Shown here: positions 13,001 through 25,800 of the stretch, in pieces
How positions within the stretch are numbered: the first letter of the stretch is position 1
Layout: the number at the start of each line of letters is the position of its first letter
Source: Glandiceps talaboti
Lineage: Eukaryota > Hemichordata > Enteropneusta > Spengelidae
Direction of reading: 5' to 3'
Length of the DNA stretch: 60,000 bases
NCBI RefSeq assembly: GCF_964340395.1
Contig: NC_135556.1
Location: 20,187,642 to 20,247,641, forward strand
Made by a program: the position numbers and the translations under genes
The notes under the pieces: model-generated
What the model saw: the letters and a program-made list of their open reading frames with translations, nothing else
Databases searched by the model: none
Told to the model about the DNA's origin: nothing

Positions 13001-13391
13001 TTGAAAGCGTAATGTTTTTATTTTATTATTAAATTCTCACATTACAACGAATCACATTGGCGGAATTACTGAATAAACTAATATTCTCTACACTGCCAGG
13101 TAATAAATCTATAACTAAACCATAAGATCAAACTTACAAGTTGAAAAGAAACTCTGAAACTTTCAAAGATCAACGTAGATTAATGTTATAGTGTATTTCC
13201 ATGTCGTCGATATGCAATGGACACAAAGCTCGTTTCATTGAGATCAGCATTTAGAGGGCGTCACTAGCTTTTTAGTATGATGATATTAGGTTGTAGCATT
13301 AAAACAGCATTGCGATATTTTACGACACCCACTATTATGTAAAAGATATAAAACTTGTGACGAATTTTCACGACAGGGAGAAAATAACTAC
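10090..13391. other. Intergenic, nothing recognised
   Basis: About 3.3 kb with no gene I can support. It holds only short C-rich runs near 12016 and 12473 and a short GA run near 12845. Open frames are under 85 codons and lack splice signals or motifs. Confidence 0.4.
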
Positions 13392-13600
13392 TGTATGTTC
13401 TTGGTTATTTTACATATGAATACAATATAGAAGGTGATCTTGATATTTTCGTGTACGTAAATGTCTAATTGCGTTGTAATAGTTAGTCTAAAATGCATTT
13501 GGGTTTTCTCAATTGCGCTCTCCAGTTTTGTGAGACGTACATCGAGAACGCTGTCTATATGTTGTTTAGTTAATAGTACCTGCAGTGACATTTTATAAAA
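13392..13600 (-). other. Open coiled-coil-like stretch at duplication edge
   Basis: A minus-strand open stretch of about 60 codons has regularly spaced Leu/Ile/Val and charged residues, for example TKLESAIEKTQ, and follows an AG that could be a splice acceptor. The copy in the second unit (about 21380-21490) has a deletion and an early stop. It may be a broken exon of a neighbouring gene or chance. No family is recognised. Confidence 0.2.
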
Positions 13601-14049
13601 CTATCTTGTCATTGCGACCACACTGGACAATTTTTATGAAAACAAATTGTAAACCGCCTTGTTACGAAAACTGTCTGGTTGAAGTCTATAAACTGTCATT
13701 CCCTCTGGCCGGGGAGGTATTTTTTCCTGTAGCATAGACGTGGTGTCGATAAGAATCTAAAATCTTATTCCAAGCTATATGGACAAGGCAACCACAGTAA
13801 CGTTCCTATCACACTATACCATCAATTTGTCAAGCGACAAAGAATCTGATATATAGATCTCCAAATATACATCAAGACTGGATCTAGAGTGAAGTCTAAT
13901 TACAGATTGATGTGAAAAACGGTTTGGCGACAAGACTCAATTCGAGAAGAAAGTACCACTGAATTAATGTACGACACTTAAATATGTTTGACACAAAGTC
14001 AGATTGCGACAACACTAATCGAAGGAAATACCACCCAAACTGGGTTTCA

Positions 14050-14230
14050 ATTAGGTGGCACGGTGTTTTTACTACCAAACAAGATTGACTATAGCGTTTC
14101 AATTAGGTAGCATGGTGTGTTTTACTACTTAACCAGAGTGACTATGAGTTCCAATTCAGTGGCACGGTGTTTTTTACTACCAAACTTGAGTGACTATAGA
14201 GTTTCAATTTGGCGGGATGGTGTTTTCCAC
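14050..14230. repeat. 53-bp tandem repeat, about 3 copies
   Basis: Imperfect repeats built around GTTTCAATTAGGTGGCACGG lie downstream of the copy A gene. The same repeat has expanded to about six copies in copy B (21910-22215). Confidence 0.75.
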
Positions 14231-14693
14231 GTCCCACGCAATGTTTTTTTGTTATGAACAAAATTCTAAAACTGATATCGCACAAGCATATAAAATGATA
14301 AGTTTTATATCACTGTGATCACAAATCAACATCAATGTCTAATGAAACAAGGAGAGTGTGAATGCTCTTGGTTTGCAAATTGAACTTAAGCTGCTTGTCT
14401 ATTTGAATGTATTCACAGTGAGATAACATTTAAATATTTCATGTGCGTTCGCGCTATCAGTGACATGTGAAAACATCATGAACTGTGTAGTCTTTCTGGT
14501 CTGGTAGTACTAGTAAGTATCACAGAACTAATGCAAAAATACACATAAAAATGTTAGACACACTGTCAGATTGCAAAAACACTAAGAAAGGAAATATTTA
14601 GATTTACTCAAAGTTTACAGCATTTGAAATGTCAGAGACGTTCAACATTGTGACTAGCAAATGACAAATACAAATCTTGCATGCCAAAGTAAG

Positions 14694-14699
14694 TTTATT
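14694..14699 (-). other. Poly(A) signal AATAAA, copy A gene
   Basis: AATAAA on the minus strand about 100 nt beyond the stop codon. It is conserved in the second copy at 22696-22701. It is the nearest candidate for 3' end formation. Confidence 0.45.
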
Positions 14700-14798
14700 T
14701 TTTCTCTAATAAGAATGCACCGGAAATTCTGACAACCAAATCGTAAACTTTGTTTGATAACTGTTTCCAAGCCAGTTACCGTAATGATCATCTAAAAG

Positions 14799-15610
14799 TC
14801 AAATACTATAATTTTGCGGCAGACAAACGTCCACTGGTTGAGTGTCAGTATTCAATATTTCATTTTCACTGTCGTCTGCGAAAAGGTGTTCCCAGTTAAC
14901 GACGGCGCCAGCGGTGTTATAACGTCCACATCTCCTAGCCATATAGACTAGCTGTTGGGGTTCGTTATTCAAGTCGACAGGCCACACTTGAAAACCATAC
15001 ACGTCTCCACGGAAAGCATAATGACTTGGTTTCTGTGAGCTGAATCCAAATCTAACAGTTCCCGGACCCATCAGTCGCAATTCCTCACGAAATACAATCT
15101 TTCTGAGTGCAATGCCGTCTCTATATATATTGAACTCTGCCGTATCGGAGAGTGAATTCGTAAGGCAAAGGTGATGCCAGAATCCATCGTTGACTCGTCC
15201 AGGCCCAGATCCTATACGGGAATAGCCTCGATGTGTATTTCCACTATGAGTTTGTATGAGCAGGTATGTGTGATCAATATAAATACTCTTAATGTGTTCC
15301 CCATCAGAGTCGCCTCCGGCTGATGTCTCGTACTCAAATATAGTCGTCACCGTCTGACCTGTAGAGGCGGTCTTAGTCCAAAGACAAAATGTTACTGAAT
15401 CAAAGCTTCTCGATCCTCCAACATTGGAAACTGATGCTCGAGATGTCCTGTCGAGCATAAGTTTCGTTGAACTTTGATCTGATAACCAAGAAATAAATTA
15501 AATGGAAAATGGATGATTTTCAGTCACAAACATACAATATCTTTCACTTGCATTTCACAAAAATGTATGCATTGATGTATACATACATGCATGCATGCAT
15601 GCATGCATGC

Positions 15611-15643
<33 letters not shown>

Positions 15644-18600
15644 TGTATGTATGTATGTATGTATGTATGTATGTATGTATGCATGGTCAAGGTTAGAGTT
15701 GGGGTTAGAGTTAGGGATAGGTACTGTAATATCAGGTATAAATCAAATCGTCGGTGGCTTACCAGCTGAACAGGCATTCTCATAATCGGAACATACACAG
15801 TCATTATCATCCCCTTCTAAAGATTGTAGACACTGACCACCAGTCATACATGGTTCGATGCGACACTCGGGATTATCTGTTGGATAAGGTATAAACGATA
15901 TTTATAAAAGTGTGAAAGCATAAGGAAGTTTATATGGGTTACGCCACACACACACGCATATACATATTTAATCTGGCAATTGGGTCTGAGATATATATAG
16001 ATCAGGGCCATATTTTGTCTGCAAGTACGGGGCGCCCTCACTCATCGGTCAACCCCCTTTCCCTTAGGAGAGAGGTCGGTGAGGGCGGAGCGACGCGACG
16101 TATCTTACAGTCTAGGCCATATTATAATTCCTTAACATGTATTGGGAGCGTATGCATACTTACGGCAAACACTAGCTGGCCCAAGTTCGATATTTTCCAG
16201 GACGACGTTTTCGTCTTGTAGTACGGTGGCCCAGTTGATAACGTTATTCTTTCCACCGATTCCATTACAACTCTCAACCATTGAGGCTATTTGCTGATCT
16301 CCAAGTTTCCTGTCATACATATTAAATTGAGTCATCTCGCCAATAAAACGATGACTTCTACGCGAGCCAGAGGTCGGTCGGTAACCTAGATATACGTCGC
16401 CACCACCAAACATATTTTCTATATGACCGTCGCCAAGGATCACACCAGTACCATCGACATACAGCCACCTGCGGCCTTTACCGATTCTACCGACCCAAGC
16501 AATACAGATGTGATGCCAGTGCCCATCGACAGGGATCCGATCGCGAAGTCTACTTCCACCTGCCCTTTTGAGGTCTCTATACTGCCACACATGGCTGATG
16601 TATAGAGTTATTGCATATGCCTCAGAGCGAGAGACAGGGGTGTCAGGTATGTCAGCCTCATAGTGAACCAGTGTAGTATAGCCATCGTAGGTGGTGTCTG
16701 TTCTTGTTTTCATCCACACACAGAAGGTGAGCTCCGTCAGTGCGGGTACTGCGTCTTCGCTATTAATCAGCACAGATGAACTGCCGTTGAACACAAACAT
16801 TGGATCTAGAAGATTGGAAAATAAACCAGAATAATTATTCACGACAAGTAGACGAAACTATAGCAGCAACAGAAGCAGACAAATTGACGATAACCCAATA
16901 AAGAAGAACACAAATACACTCGAAAATGTATGGTACAGTAAAAAGTCAACTCTTTGTAATATAGAGGGAAATGTCATATTTCTTTATCTAGTCAGTAGAC
17001 ATACATACTACTTGCAACTATACACATCTTGCAGGTTGGAAAGTTGTCGTTAGGGCACACAAATGGTTGTACATTCAATTTGATCTTTTGACCCGTCGTT
17101 TTGGGATGACCATTTGCTAGTTATAATTGAACTGATCTTGTGTGATCATTTTGAGTGAGATTTGTTGAAAGTGGTCGATGTATTTTGGCAACTTTCTCTT
17201 ACCTGTGGTAGTCTCACAATTCGTTCCTGTAAACTGACTTGAACACACACAGGAATAGTCAGATGTCCCAGATCCTTCATTCACTATACAACTTCCTCCA
17301 TTTTGACACGGTGACGTTGAACATGGTGTAGTCGCTATGATGTAACAAAAGATACCAACCAATAATATTTATGTTTAGTTATCGACATTTTTCTAAGATA
17401 TAGTATTATTCATAAGATGTGAACCTTAACAGATTAAGTACAACGTCTAACCAATTAGTTTAGCGATGTGATCCAGTAATATAGCACTAGGCCCGGAATA
17501 CATGTAGGTGTCCATGTAGGGTGGGTTCGGAATACAGGTAGGCCATCCTGTTGGGTGAGTTAAAAATATATACAGGTAGGTCATTCTGTTGGGTGGGTTA
17601 CGAAAATAGGTAGGTCATTGTATTGAGTGGGTTAGAAATACATGTATGTCATTCTGTGTGGGGAGTTAGAAATACATGTAGGTCATTCTGTGTGGTGAGT
17701 TAGAAATACAGGTATGTCATTCTGTGGGGTGAGTTAGAAATACATGTATGTCATTCTGTGGGGTGAGTTAGAAATACAGGTAGGTCGTTCTGTGTGGCGA
17801 GTTAGAAATACAGGTATGTCATTCTGTGGGGTGAGTTAGAAATACAGGTAGGTCGTTCTGTATGGTGAGTTAGACATACATGTATGTCATTCTGTGGGGT
17901 GAGTTAGAAATACAGGTATGTCATTCTGTGGGGTGAGTTAGAAATACAGGTATGTCATTCTGTGGGGTGAGTTAGAAATACAGGTAGGTCGTTCTGTGTG
18001 GCGAGTTAGAAATACAGGTATGTCATTCTGTGTGGTGAGTTAGAAATACAGGTATGTCATTTGGTGTGGTGAATTTGAAATATATGTATGTCATTCTGTG
18101 TGGTGAGGTAGAAATACATGTATGTCATTCTGTGAGATGAGTTAGAAATACAGGTAGGTCATTCTGTGGGATGAGTTAGAAATACATGTATGTCATTCTG
18201 TGTAGTGAATTAGAAATACAGGTAGGTCATTCTGTGGGATGAATACACTAGAGATATAGAGGGTAAGAACATAATATTGTACAGTCGTCTTTTTTAAATT
18301 CCACGTTCCAATGTTTCCATCTTAAAATGTTTACCTGTCGTTATTTCGCAGTGTACTCCAGAGGATCCAGACAAACACGAACAGAAATAGCTGGAAATGC
18401 CATCACCAATACACAATCCCCCATTCTGACAAGGTGATGATGCACACACCGAGACTGATTGGTCTAGAAGACAAGATTGAACCAATCGGTCAAAATGGCC
18501 GCAGGACATCAACCTTGACCAGAGTTTGTGATGCGACTATACGATTTACAATGGACTCAAATGTATTACAAATGCAGACATCAGACTGTGGACAAACGGA

Positions 18601-18983
18601 ATCTGTTACAAACATGGAAAGTAAACAAATGAATTGCATTAATAACACACCATGGTTTGATAAGAACATTTTTATGGCTTTTTAAGCGTACATGAATAGC
18701 CAGCTGAGCTGGAAATTTGTTGTGACCAGTGAGCTATTGTGTAAAAGTGGACGTAACTCTGTTCTTATCAAAGGATAGAATGTAATACAAGTCTCTGCGC
18801 TTCCAATATGCTGTGTCATGTGTTATCATTTGTTTACTTTCCCTGTTTGTAACTCAGTGGTTCCGTTTGTTCACAGTCTGATGTCGACAGTTGTAGAGCA
18901 TCCGATGAACCCAGCTACATGTACTTAAAGCAACAATGAAATAAATGGCAACTACATTTTAGAAGAATAAATGAATTAATATG

Positions 18984-19045
<62 letters not shown>

Positions 19046-19138
19046 CAAGATATATAGATAGATAGATAGATATAGAGATATATAGATAGATACAGAGATA
19101 GATAAGATAGATATATAAGATAGATAGATAAGATAGAT

Positions 19139-19180
<42 letters not shown>

Positions 19181-19184
19181 CATG

Positions 19185-19257
<73 letters not shown>

Positions 19258-19258
19258 G

Positions 19259-19300
<42 letters not shown>

Positions 19301-19940
19301 GAGATAAAAGACAGGAAACATATTATTTGTCACCTTAATTAAAAGTTCAACATCAAGAAACCATCTGGGCCCAGCGGCACTACTACTTGAAAGTAGTAGG
19401 GTGTCTTCCGGATTATCACAGGGTATATATATCACTGTTATCAGTCCAACCATGTGTGTATAACCATTGTTCATAGTATTGCAATGTATCTGCATGGGTT
19501 TGCAAAGTTACGTGTAAGAAATCTGATCGTACTTTACCTTCGACCTCACAGTTTGTGGTGAGTTCATCTATCCTGGAACGTTGCCTGTCAACTTCTTGTT
19601 GTAGCGTGTATTTCTCGTATTCCAAATGATCGATTCGCTTTAGATTTTCGAACAGTACCACCTTAAGTTTTTCAACTTTGGCTAATTCTTCCTGTAGCTG
19701 TCGCCTCAGATCGTCTTCTTCACCGACTGACGCACAGACACGTGAGAGAACTTCATCTGACTGTAAACACTGACGACTGTCCGGTGCTGGAAAGAGTAGG
19801 GTGTACGAACATTGGTTCTCTTCCTCACAGTATCTGTGGCCGTTTGAGCAATGAATCCTGTTTAGATCTGCTTGTCCGTTTGCAAAATGTGATATACAAG
19901 TCGAGAAGAACGCGAACACGAAGACGAATCGTGTTGACAT
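14799..19940 (-). CDS. Secreted EGF-pentraxin protein, copy A (699 aa)
   Basis: Six exons, 5' to 3': 19538-19940, 18335-18463, 17203-17334, 16164-16805, 15763-15876, 14799-15478. All five introns are GT-AG and phase 1, so each internal exon is a symmetric domain module. The ATG at 19940 is the first after in-frame TAG codons. Residues 1-26 are a signal peptide. Residues 27-134 are Cys-rich (with CSYTLLFP) and then a charged coiled coil. EGF domains lie at 135-177 and 178-221. A pentraxin/LamG-like domain at 222-435 has WHHICIAW and a Cys near its end. A six-Cys EGF-like module follows at 436-473 and a second, more divergent pentraxin-like domain (WHHLCLT) at 474-699. The protein is predicted to be extracellular and oligomeric through the coiled coil. 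Pentraxin domains commonly bind ligands with calcium, but I cannot assign the binding residues here. A tandem paralogue lies at 22810-27159. Confidence 0.87.
15585..15680. repeat. (TGCA)n/(TATG)n microsatellite in intron 5
   Basis: TGCA copies pass into TATG copies, followed by a degenerate TTAGGG-like stretch at about 15690-15720. The same position in copy B carries a longer relative of this repeat. Confidence 0.85.
16014..16114. mobile_element. hAT-like MITE, copy in duplication A
   Basis: An element of about 100 bp between two copies of GGCCATAT (16006-16013 and 16115-16122), an 8-bp target-site duplication. The right end GACGTATCTTACAGTCTA is an inverted version of the left end of the copy at 24079, but the left end here is more decayed. 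It lies in the intron between the first pentraxin exon and the small EGF-like exon, so it predates the segmental duplication. Confidence 0.6.
17480..18240. repeat. 34-bp intronic minisatellite, copy A
   Basis: About 22 copies of a 34-bp unit containing GAGTTAGAAATACAGG and GTCATTCTGTG fill the intron between the two EGF exons. Variants such as GGTAGGTC/GGTATGTC and TGTGTGG/TGTGGGG alternate along the array. The first copies at the left are the most diverged. The second gene has a shorter array. Confidence 0.9.
18560..18895. mobile_element. TIR element present only in copy A
   Basis: An insertion of about 335 bp lies upstream of the first EGF exon. Its ends are inverted repeats of roughly 60 bp: the outer part reads GACATCAGACTGTGGACAAAC at the left and its near-complement at the right, and AAGTAAACAAATGA is matched by TCATTTGTTTACTT. 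The duplicated unit B reads straight through this site (26390), so the insertion came after the duplication or was lost cleanly from B. It has no coding capacity. Confidence 0.75.
18981..19302. repeat. GATA microsatellite, copy A intron 1
   Basis: About 320 bp of GATA with a few interruptions. Copy B has only a short AATA/GATA run at 26477-26523, so this array expanded after the duplication or contracted in B. Confidence 0.9.
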
Positions 19941-20133
19941 TGTGGTGTATGGACACAAAATCAACTACTACTGCTGAGCTTCCAAATTGCTTTATCGAGA
20001 AAGCAGGAAATGTTAGAAGTCAAAAAATACCGCGAAAAAGCTATGTTGACGTTATAATTTGCAAAGCAATTTTGATCTGAATGTGTCATTTTCTATATAG
20101 ACATCGTGTATTTCATGAAAGGGGAAACCTGAA

Positions 20134-20146
20134 GTATATATACATA
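20134..20146 (-). promoter_or_regulatory. Conserved TATA-like stretch upstream of copy A gene
   Basis: A TATATATAC-type motif lies about 200 bp upstream of the start codon and is conserved at the same place in copy B (about 27346-27358). The distance would imply a 5' UTR of about 150 nt. It is only a candidate in AT-rich DNA. Confidence 0.2.
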
Positions 20147-20497
20147 ACTAGGAACCACGCTAGGTCGATGATCAAAACAGAAGGGTCAGATATCAAAATG
20201 TCGGTATGGTATCAAATCAGAGTATCAAATGACATTATATAACAACTGTGATTAGATATGTAATATCAACAGTGGGACTGATTGTCGAGAGCGTCATTTA
20301 CATACTGTACACAGGACTCCAAGTAATCTGTATTTTCTCATTCATTAACATGAAACGAGAAGGATAAAAATGCGTAATAACTTATACCAGCATGATCAGG
20401 AGAGCAAGATATTCATCGCCATATGTTTATAATATTGTGGTAGATGTGGTGTATGATTTACTTTTAATAGACGATTTGTAATGTCAGAGTTTACAAT

Positions 20498-20610
20498 AGC
20501 TGCAACAATTGTAGCGTCTTGTTGCGGTTTTGTGGTTTTTTTGTCTGTTTTGGTGACTTTTTAAGTTTTTGTGTTTAACCCGCAACAAGACGCTACAATT
20601 ATTGCAGCTA
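20498..20610. mobile_element. 113-bp hairpin MITE with 10-bp target duplication
   Basis: Inverted ends AGCTGCAACAATTGTAGCG... and their complement are about 30 bp long with one mismatch. The element is bordered by AGTTTACAAT on both sides (20488-20497 and 20611-20620). The paralogous site in copy B (about 27700) holds a single AGTTTACAAT and no insert, which defines an empty site. A 9-10-bp duplication is typical of Mutator-like elements. Confidence 0.8.
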
Positions 20611-21909
20611 AGTTTACAATTAAGATGTATACCGTCATAGTATACGATTACATTCAGACATAATGTTATGACAGCTTTTCACATATTATTTTCATCTTTG
20701 AAAAAACAAAAACCACAATAAGTAATTTGAGTCCAAATCAATTTCAGTTACATGTATGTACCCTGAAATGTTTGATAACTGAAACATGGAAAGGGGGAAG
20801 GGCTGCGATTTTACAAACGCGTAAACGTGTGCTAGTTCTAGTGTTTTTCCTGAAATGTTTAGAGTCCTCCGCCGGACTTTACACGTAATACGCCACCAAC
20901 GTTTGAGTCAATTTCTGCCTTTATTTGTATGTGTTTCTTTCATTGACGTATGGTGAAGATCAGTGACGGCTGGTGGATATACAACATTCAATCATATCAA
21001 ATTATTTTATCTACATACTAAGTGTCTATCAAATATCCAAACTACTTGCCCAGACCGGACAATTTCTGACGAAGACACATTTGTGAATACATGTATCCAG
21101 AAAGCACCATTGTAACCTGTCCGATGTTTTTTTTCTTTTTTCTTTACAAATACCATATAACAAAAACATAACAGAATAAAAAAAATCAATATAAGAATAT
21201 ATATTCAACTAGATTACAAGCGGCTTTCTTTTATCAAACATTACAACAACTCTCTTGGAGCTAACGTTTTGAGTCATAGAATCGCACAAATAAATGTATG
21301 TTCATGGTTATTTTACATAAAAATACAATATAGAAGGTGATCTTGATATTTTCGTCATGGTGGACGTAAACTAAACGTCTAATTGCGTCGTAATAGTTAG
21401 TCTCAATTGCGCTCTCCGGTTTTGTGAACTCTTTAGAACTCTGTCTATATGTTGTTTAGTGAATAGTACCTGCAACACTAACATTTTTTAAAACTATCTT
21501 GTTATTGCGACCACACTGGAAAATTTTAGAATTTTTTTTAAACCGCCTTGTTACGAAAACTGTCTGGTTGAAGTCTAAAAACTGTCATTCCTCTGGCTGG
21601 GAGGTATTCCTGTAGCATAGACATGATGTCGATAAGAATCTAAAATCTTATTTCAAGCTATATGGACAAGGCAACCACAGTAACGTTCCATCACACTATA
21701 CTATCAATTTGTCAAGCGACAAAGAATCTGATATGTAGATCTCCAAATATACATCAAGACTGAATCTAGAGTGAAGTCTAATTACAGACTGATGTGAAAA
21801 ACGGTTTGGCGACAAGACTCAATTCGAGAAGAAAGTACCACTGAATTAATGTACGACACTTAAATATGTTTGACACAAAGTCAGATTGCGACAACACTAA
21901 TCGACGGAA

Positions 21910-22215
21910 ATACCACCAAACCAGAGTGACTATAGAGTTTCAATTTGGCGGCACAGTGTGTTTTACTACCAAACTAGAGTGACTATAGAGTTTCAATTTG
22001 GCGACACGGTGTGTTTTACTACCAAACTAGAGTGACTATAGAGTTTCAATTAGGCAGCACGGTGTGTTTTACTACCAAACTAGAGTGACTATAGAGTTTC
22101 AATTTGGTGGCACGGTGTGTTTTACTACCAAACTAGAGTGACTATAGAGTTTCAATTAGGTAGCACGGCGTGTTTTACTACCAAACCAGAGTGACTATAG
22201 AGTTTCAATTAGGCG
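21910..22215. repeat. 53-bp tandem repeat, about 6 copies
   Basis: The unit contains GAGTGACTATAGAGTTTCAA and TGTTTTACTACCAAAC. It is an expanded version of the array downstream of the copy A gene (14050-14230). Confidence 0.85.
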
Positions 22216-22695
22216 GGACGGTGTTTTTCACGTCCCACACAGGGTTTTTTGTTATGAACAAAATTCTGATGATGATAAATTGCGCAAGCATATAAAATGA
22301 TAAATTTTATATCACTGTGATTACAAATCAACATCAATGTCTAATGAAACAAGGAGAATGTGAATGCTCTTGGTTTTGCAAATTGATATCTGCTTGTCTG
22401 TTTGAATGTGTTCACAGTGAGATAAAATTTAAATAGTTCATGTGCTGTCAGTGCCTTAATTCGTAACATGTGAAAACATCATGAACTGTGTAGTCTTTCT
22501 GGTCTGGTAGTACTAGTAAGTATCACAGAACTAATGCAAAATGACACTTAAAATGTTAGACACACTGTCAGATTGCAAAAACACTAAGAAAGGAAATACG
22601 TAGATTTACTCAAAGTTTGAAGCATTTGAAATGTCAGAGACGTTCAACATTGTGACTAGCAAATGACAAATACAAATCTTGCATGCCAAAGTAAG

Positions 22696-22701
22696 TTTAT
22701 T
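22696..22701 (-). other. Poly(A) signal AATAAA, copy B gene
   Basis: Minus-strand AATAAA about 110 nt beyond the stop codon, in the same position as in copy A. Confidence 0.45.
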
Positions 22702-22809
22702 TTTTCTCTAATAAGAATGCACCAGAAATTCTGACAACCAAATCGTAAACTTTGTTTGATAACTGTTTCCTAGCCAGTTACCGTAATGATCATCTAAAAG
22801 TCAGATACT

Positions 22810-25800
22810 CTAATTTTGCGGCAGACAAACGTCCACTGGTTGAGTGTCAGTATTCAATATTTCATTTTCACTGTCGTCTGCGAAAAGGTGTTCCCAGTTA
22901 ACGACGGCGCCAGAGGTGTTATAACGTCCACATCTCCTAGCCATATAGACTAGCTGTTGGGGTTCGTTATTCAAGTCGACAGGCCACACTTGAAAACCAT
23001 ACACGTCTCCACGGAAAGCATAATGACTTGGTTTCTGTGAGCTGAATCCAAATCTAACAGTTCCCGGACCCATCAGTCGCAATTCCTCACGAAATACAAT
23101 CTTTCCGAGTGCAATACCGTCTCTATATATATTGAACTCTGCCGTATCGGAGAGTGAATTCGTAAGGCAAAGGTGATGCCAGAATCCATCGTTGACTCGT
23201 CCAGGCCCAGATCCTATACGGGAATAGCCTCGATGGGTATTTCCACTATGAGTTTGTATGAGCAGGTAGCTGTGATCAATATAAATACTCTTAATGTGTT
23301 CCCCATCAGAGTCGCCTCCGACTGATGTCTCGTACTCAAATATAGTCGTCACCGTCTGACCTGTAGAGGCGGTCTTAGTCCAAAGACAAAATGTTACTGA
23401 ATCAAAGCTTCTCGATCCTCCAACATTGGAAACGGATGCTCGAGATGTCCTGTCGAGCACAAGTTTCGTTGAACTTTGATCTGATAACCAAGAAATAAAA
23501 TAAAATGGAAAATGGATGATTTTCAGTCACAAACATACAATATCTTTCACTTGAATTTCACAAAAATGTATGCATGTACATGTATGTATGTATGTATGTA
23601 TGTATGTATGTATGTATGTATGTATGCATGCATGCATGTACGTACGTACGTACGTACGTATGTATGTATGTATGTATGTATGTATGTATGTATGTATGTA
23701 TGTATGTATGTATGCATGCATGCATGGTCAGGATTAGGGTTGGGGTTATAGTTAGGGTTAGTACTGTAATATCAGATATATATATACACATATATACATG
23801 TACATATAAAATCGTTAGTGACTCACCAGCTGAACAGGCATTCTCATAATCGGAACATACACAGTCATTATCATCCCCTTCTAATGATTGTAGACACTGA
23901 CCACCAGTCATACATGGTTCGATGCGACACTCGGGATTCTCTGTTGGATATAAAGGTAGGCGATGTTTATAAAAGTGTGAAAGCATAGCGAAATTGATAT
24001 GGGTTACGCCACACACACGCATATACATATATAATCTGGCAATTAGGTCTGAGATATATATAGAGATCAGGGCCATATTTAGTCTGTAAGGTACGTCTTG
24101 ACTGGGCGCCCTCACACATTGGTCAACCCCTCTCCCCTTGGGAGAGAGGAGCCCGAGGGCGGAGCGACACGACGTATCTTACAGTCTAGGCCATATTATA
24201 AATCCTTAACATGTATTGGGAGTGTATGCATACTTACGGCAAACACTAGCTGGCCCAAGTTCGATATTTTCCAGGACGACGTTTTCGTCTTGTAGTACGG
24301 TGGCCCAGTTGATAACGTTATTCTCTCCACCGATTCCATTACAACTCTCAACCATTGAGGCTATTTGCTGATCTTCAAGTTTCCTGTCATACATATTAAA
24401 TTGAGTCATCTCTCCAATAAAACGATGACTTCTACGCGAGCCAGAGGTCGGTCGGTAACCTAGATATATGTCGCCACCACCAAACATATTTTCTATATGA
24501 CCGTCGCCAAGGATCACACCAGTACCATCGACATACAGCCACCTGCGGCCTTTACCGATTCTACCGACCCAAGCAATACAGATGTGATGCCAGTGCCCAT
24601 CGACAGGGATCCGATCGCGAAGTCCACTTCCACCTGCACTTCTGAGGTCTCTATACTGCCACACATGGCTGATATACAGCGTTATTGCATATGCCTCAGA
24701 GCGAGAGACAGGGGTGTCAGGTATGTCAGCCTCATAGTGAACCAGTGTAGTATAGCCATCGTAGGTGGTGTCTACTCTTGCTTTCATCCATACACAGAAG
24801 GTGAGCTCCGTCAGTGCGGGTACTGAGTCTTCGCCATTAATCAGCACAGATGAACTGCCGTTGAACACAAACATTGGATCTAGAGGATTGGAAAATAAAC
24901 CAGAATAATCATTCACGACAAGTAGACGAAACTGTAGCAGCAACAGAAGCAGACAAATTGACAATAACCCAATAAAGAAGAACACAAATACACTCGAAAA
25001 TGTATGGTACAGTAAAAAGTCAACTCTTTGTAATATAGAGGGAAATGTCATATTTCTTTATTTAGTCAGTAGACATGCTACTTGCAACTATATACAGGTT
25101 GCAAAGTTGTCGTTTAAGGGCACACAAATGGTTGTACATTCAATTTGATCTTTCGACCCGTCATTTCGAGATGACTATTTGCTAGTTATAATTGAACTGA
25201 TCGTGTGTGATCATTTTGAGTGAGATTTGTTGAAAGTGATCGATGTATTTTGGCAACTTTCTCTTACCTGTGGTAGTTTCACAATTCGTTCCTGTAAACT
25301 GACTTGAACACACACAGGAATAGTCAGACGTCAAAGATACTTCATTCACTATACAACTTCCTCCATTTTGACACGGTGATGTTGAACATGGTGTAGTCGC
25401 TATGATGTAAAAAAAGATACCAAACAATTATATTTATGTTTAGTTATCGACATTTTTCTAAGATAACCGTATTATTTATAAGATGTGAACCTGAACAGAT
25501 TAATTATAACGTCTAACCAACTAGTTTAGCGATGTGGGTCCAGTAATATAGCACTAGGCCCGGAATACATGTAGGTGCCCATGTAGGGTGGGTTCGGAAT
25601 ACAGGTAGGCAATCCTGTTGGGTGAGTTAGAAATATATACAGGTAGGTCATTCTGTTGGGTGGGTTAGGAAAATTGGCAGGACATTGTATTGAGTGGGTT
25701 AGAAATACAGGTATGTCATTCTGTGTGGTGAGTTAGAAATACATGTAGGTCATTCTGTGGGGTGAGTTAGAAATACATGTATGTCATTCTGTGTGGTGAG

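Larger units (their letters stand above)
13392..21294. repeat. Tandem segmental duplication, copy A (about 7.9 kb)
   Basis: The whole interval is matched by 21295-28416 in the same orientation, including exons, introns, 3' flank and the region upstream of the gene. The left edge lies at the TGT at 13392-13394. The same trinucleotide occurs at the internal junction (21295-21297) and at the right edge (28414-28416), which is consistent with joining through 3 bp of microhomology. Copy A is longer because of a GATA microsatellite, two small insertions and a longer intronic minisatellite. Confidence 0.9.

Noticed and set aside
18959-19420. Open frame rich in LSIY repeats upstream of copy A exon 2
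   Set aside because: It is the GATA microsatellite read through; the true exon ends at 19538 with a GTAAAG donor.
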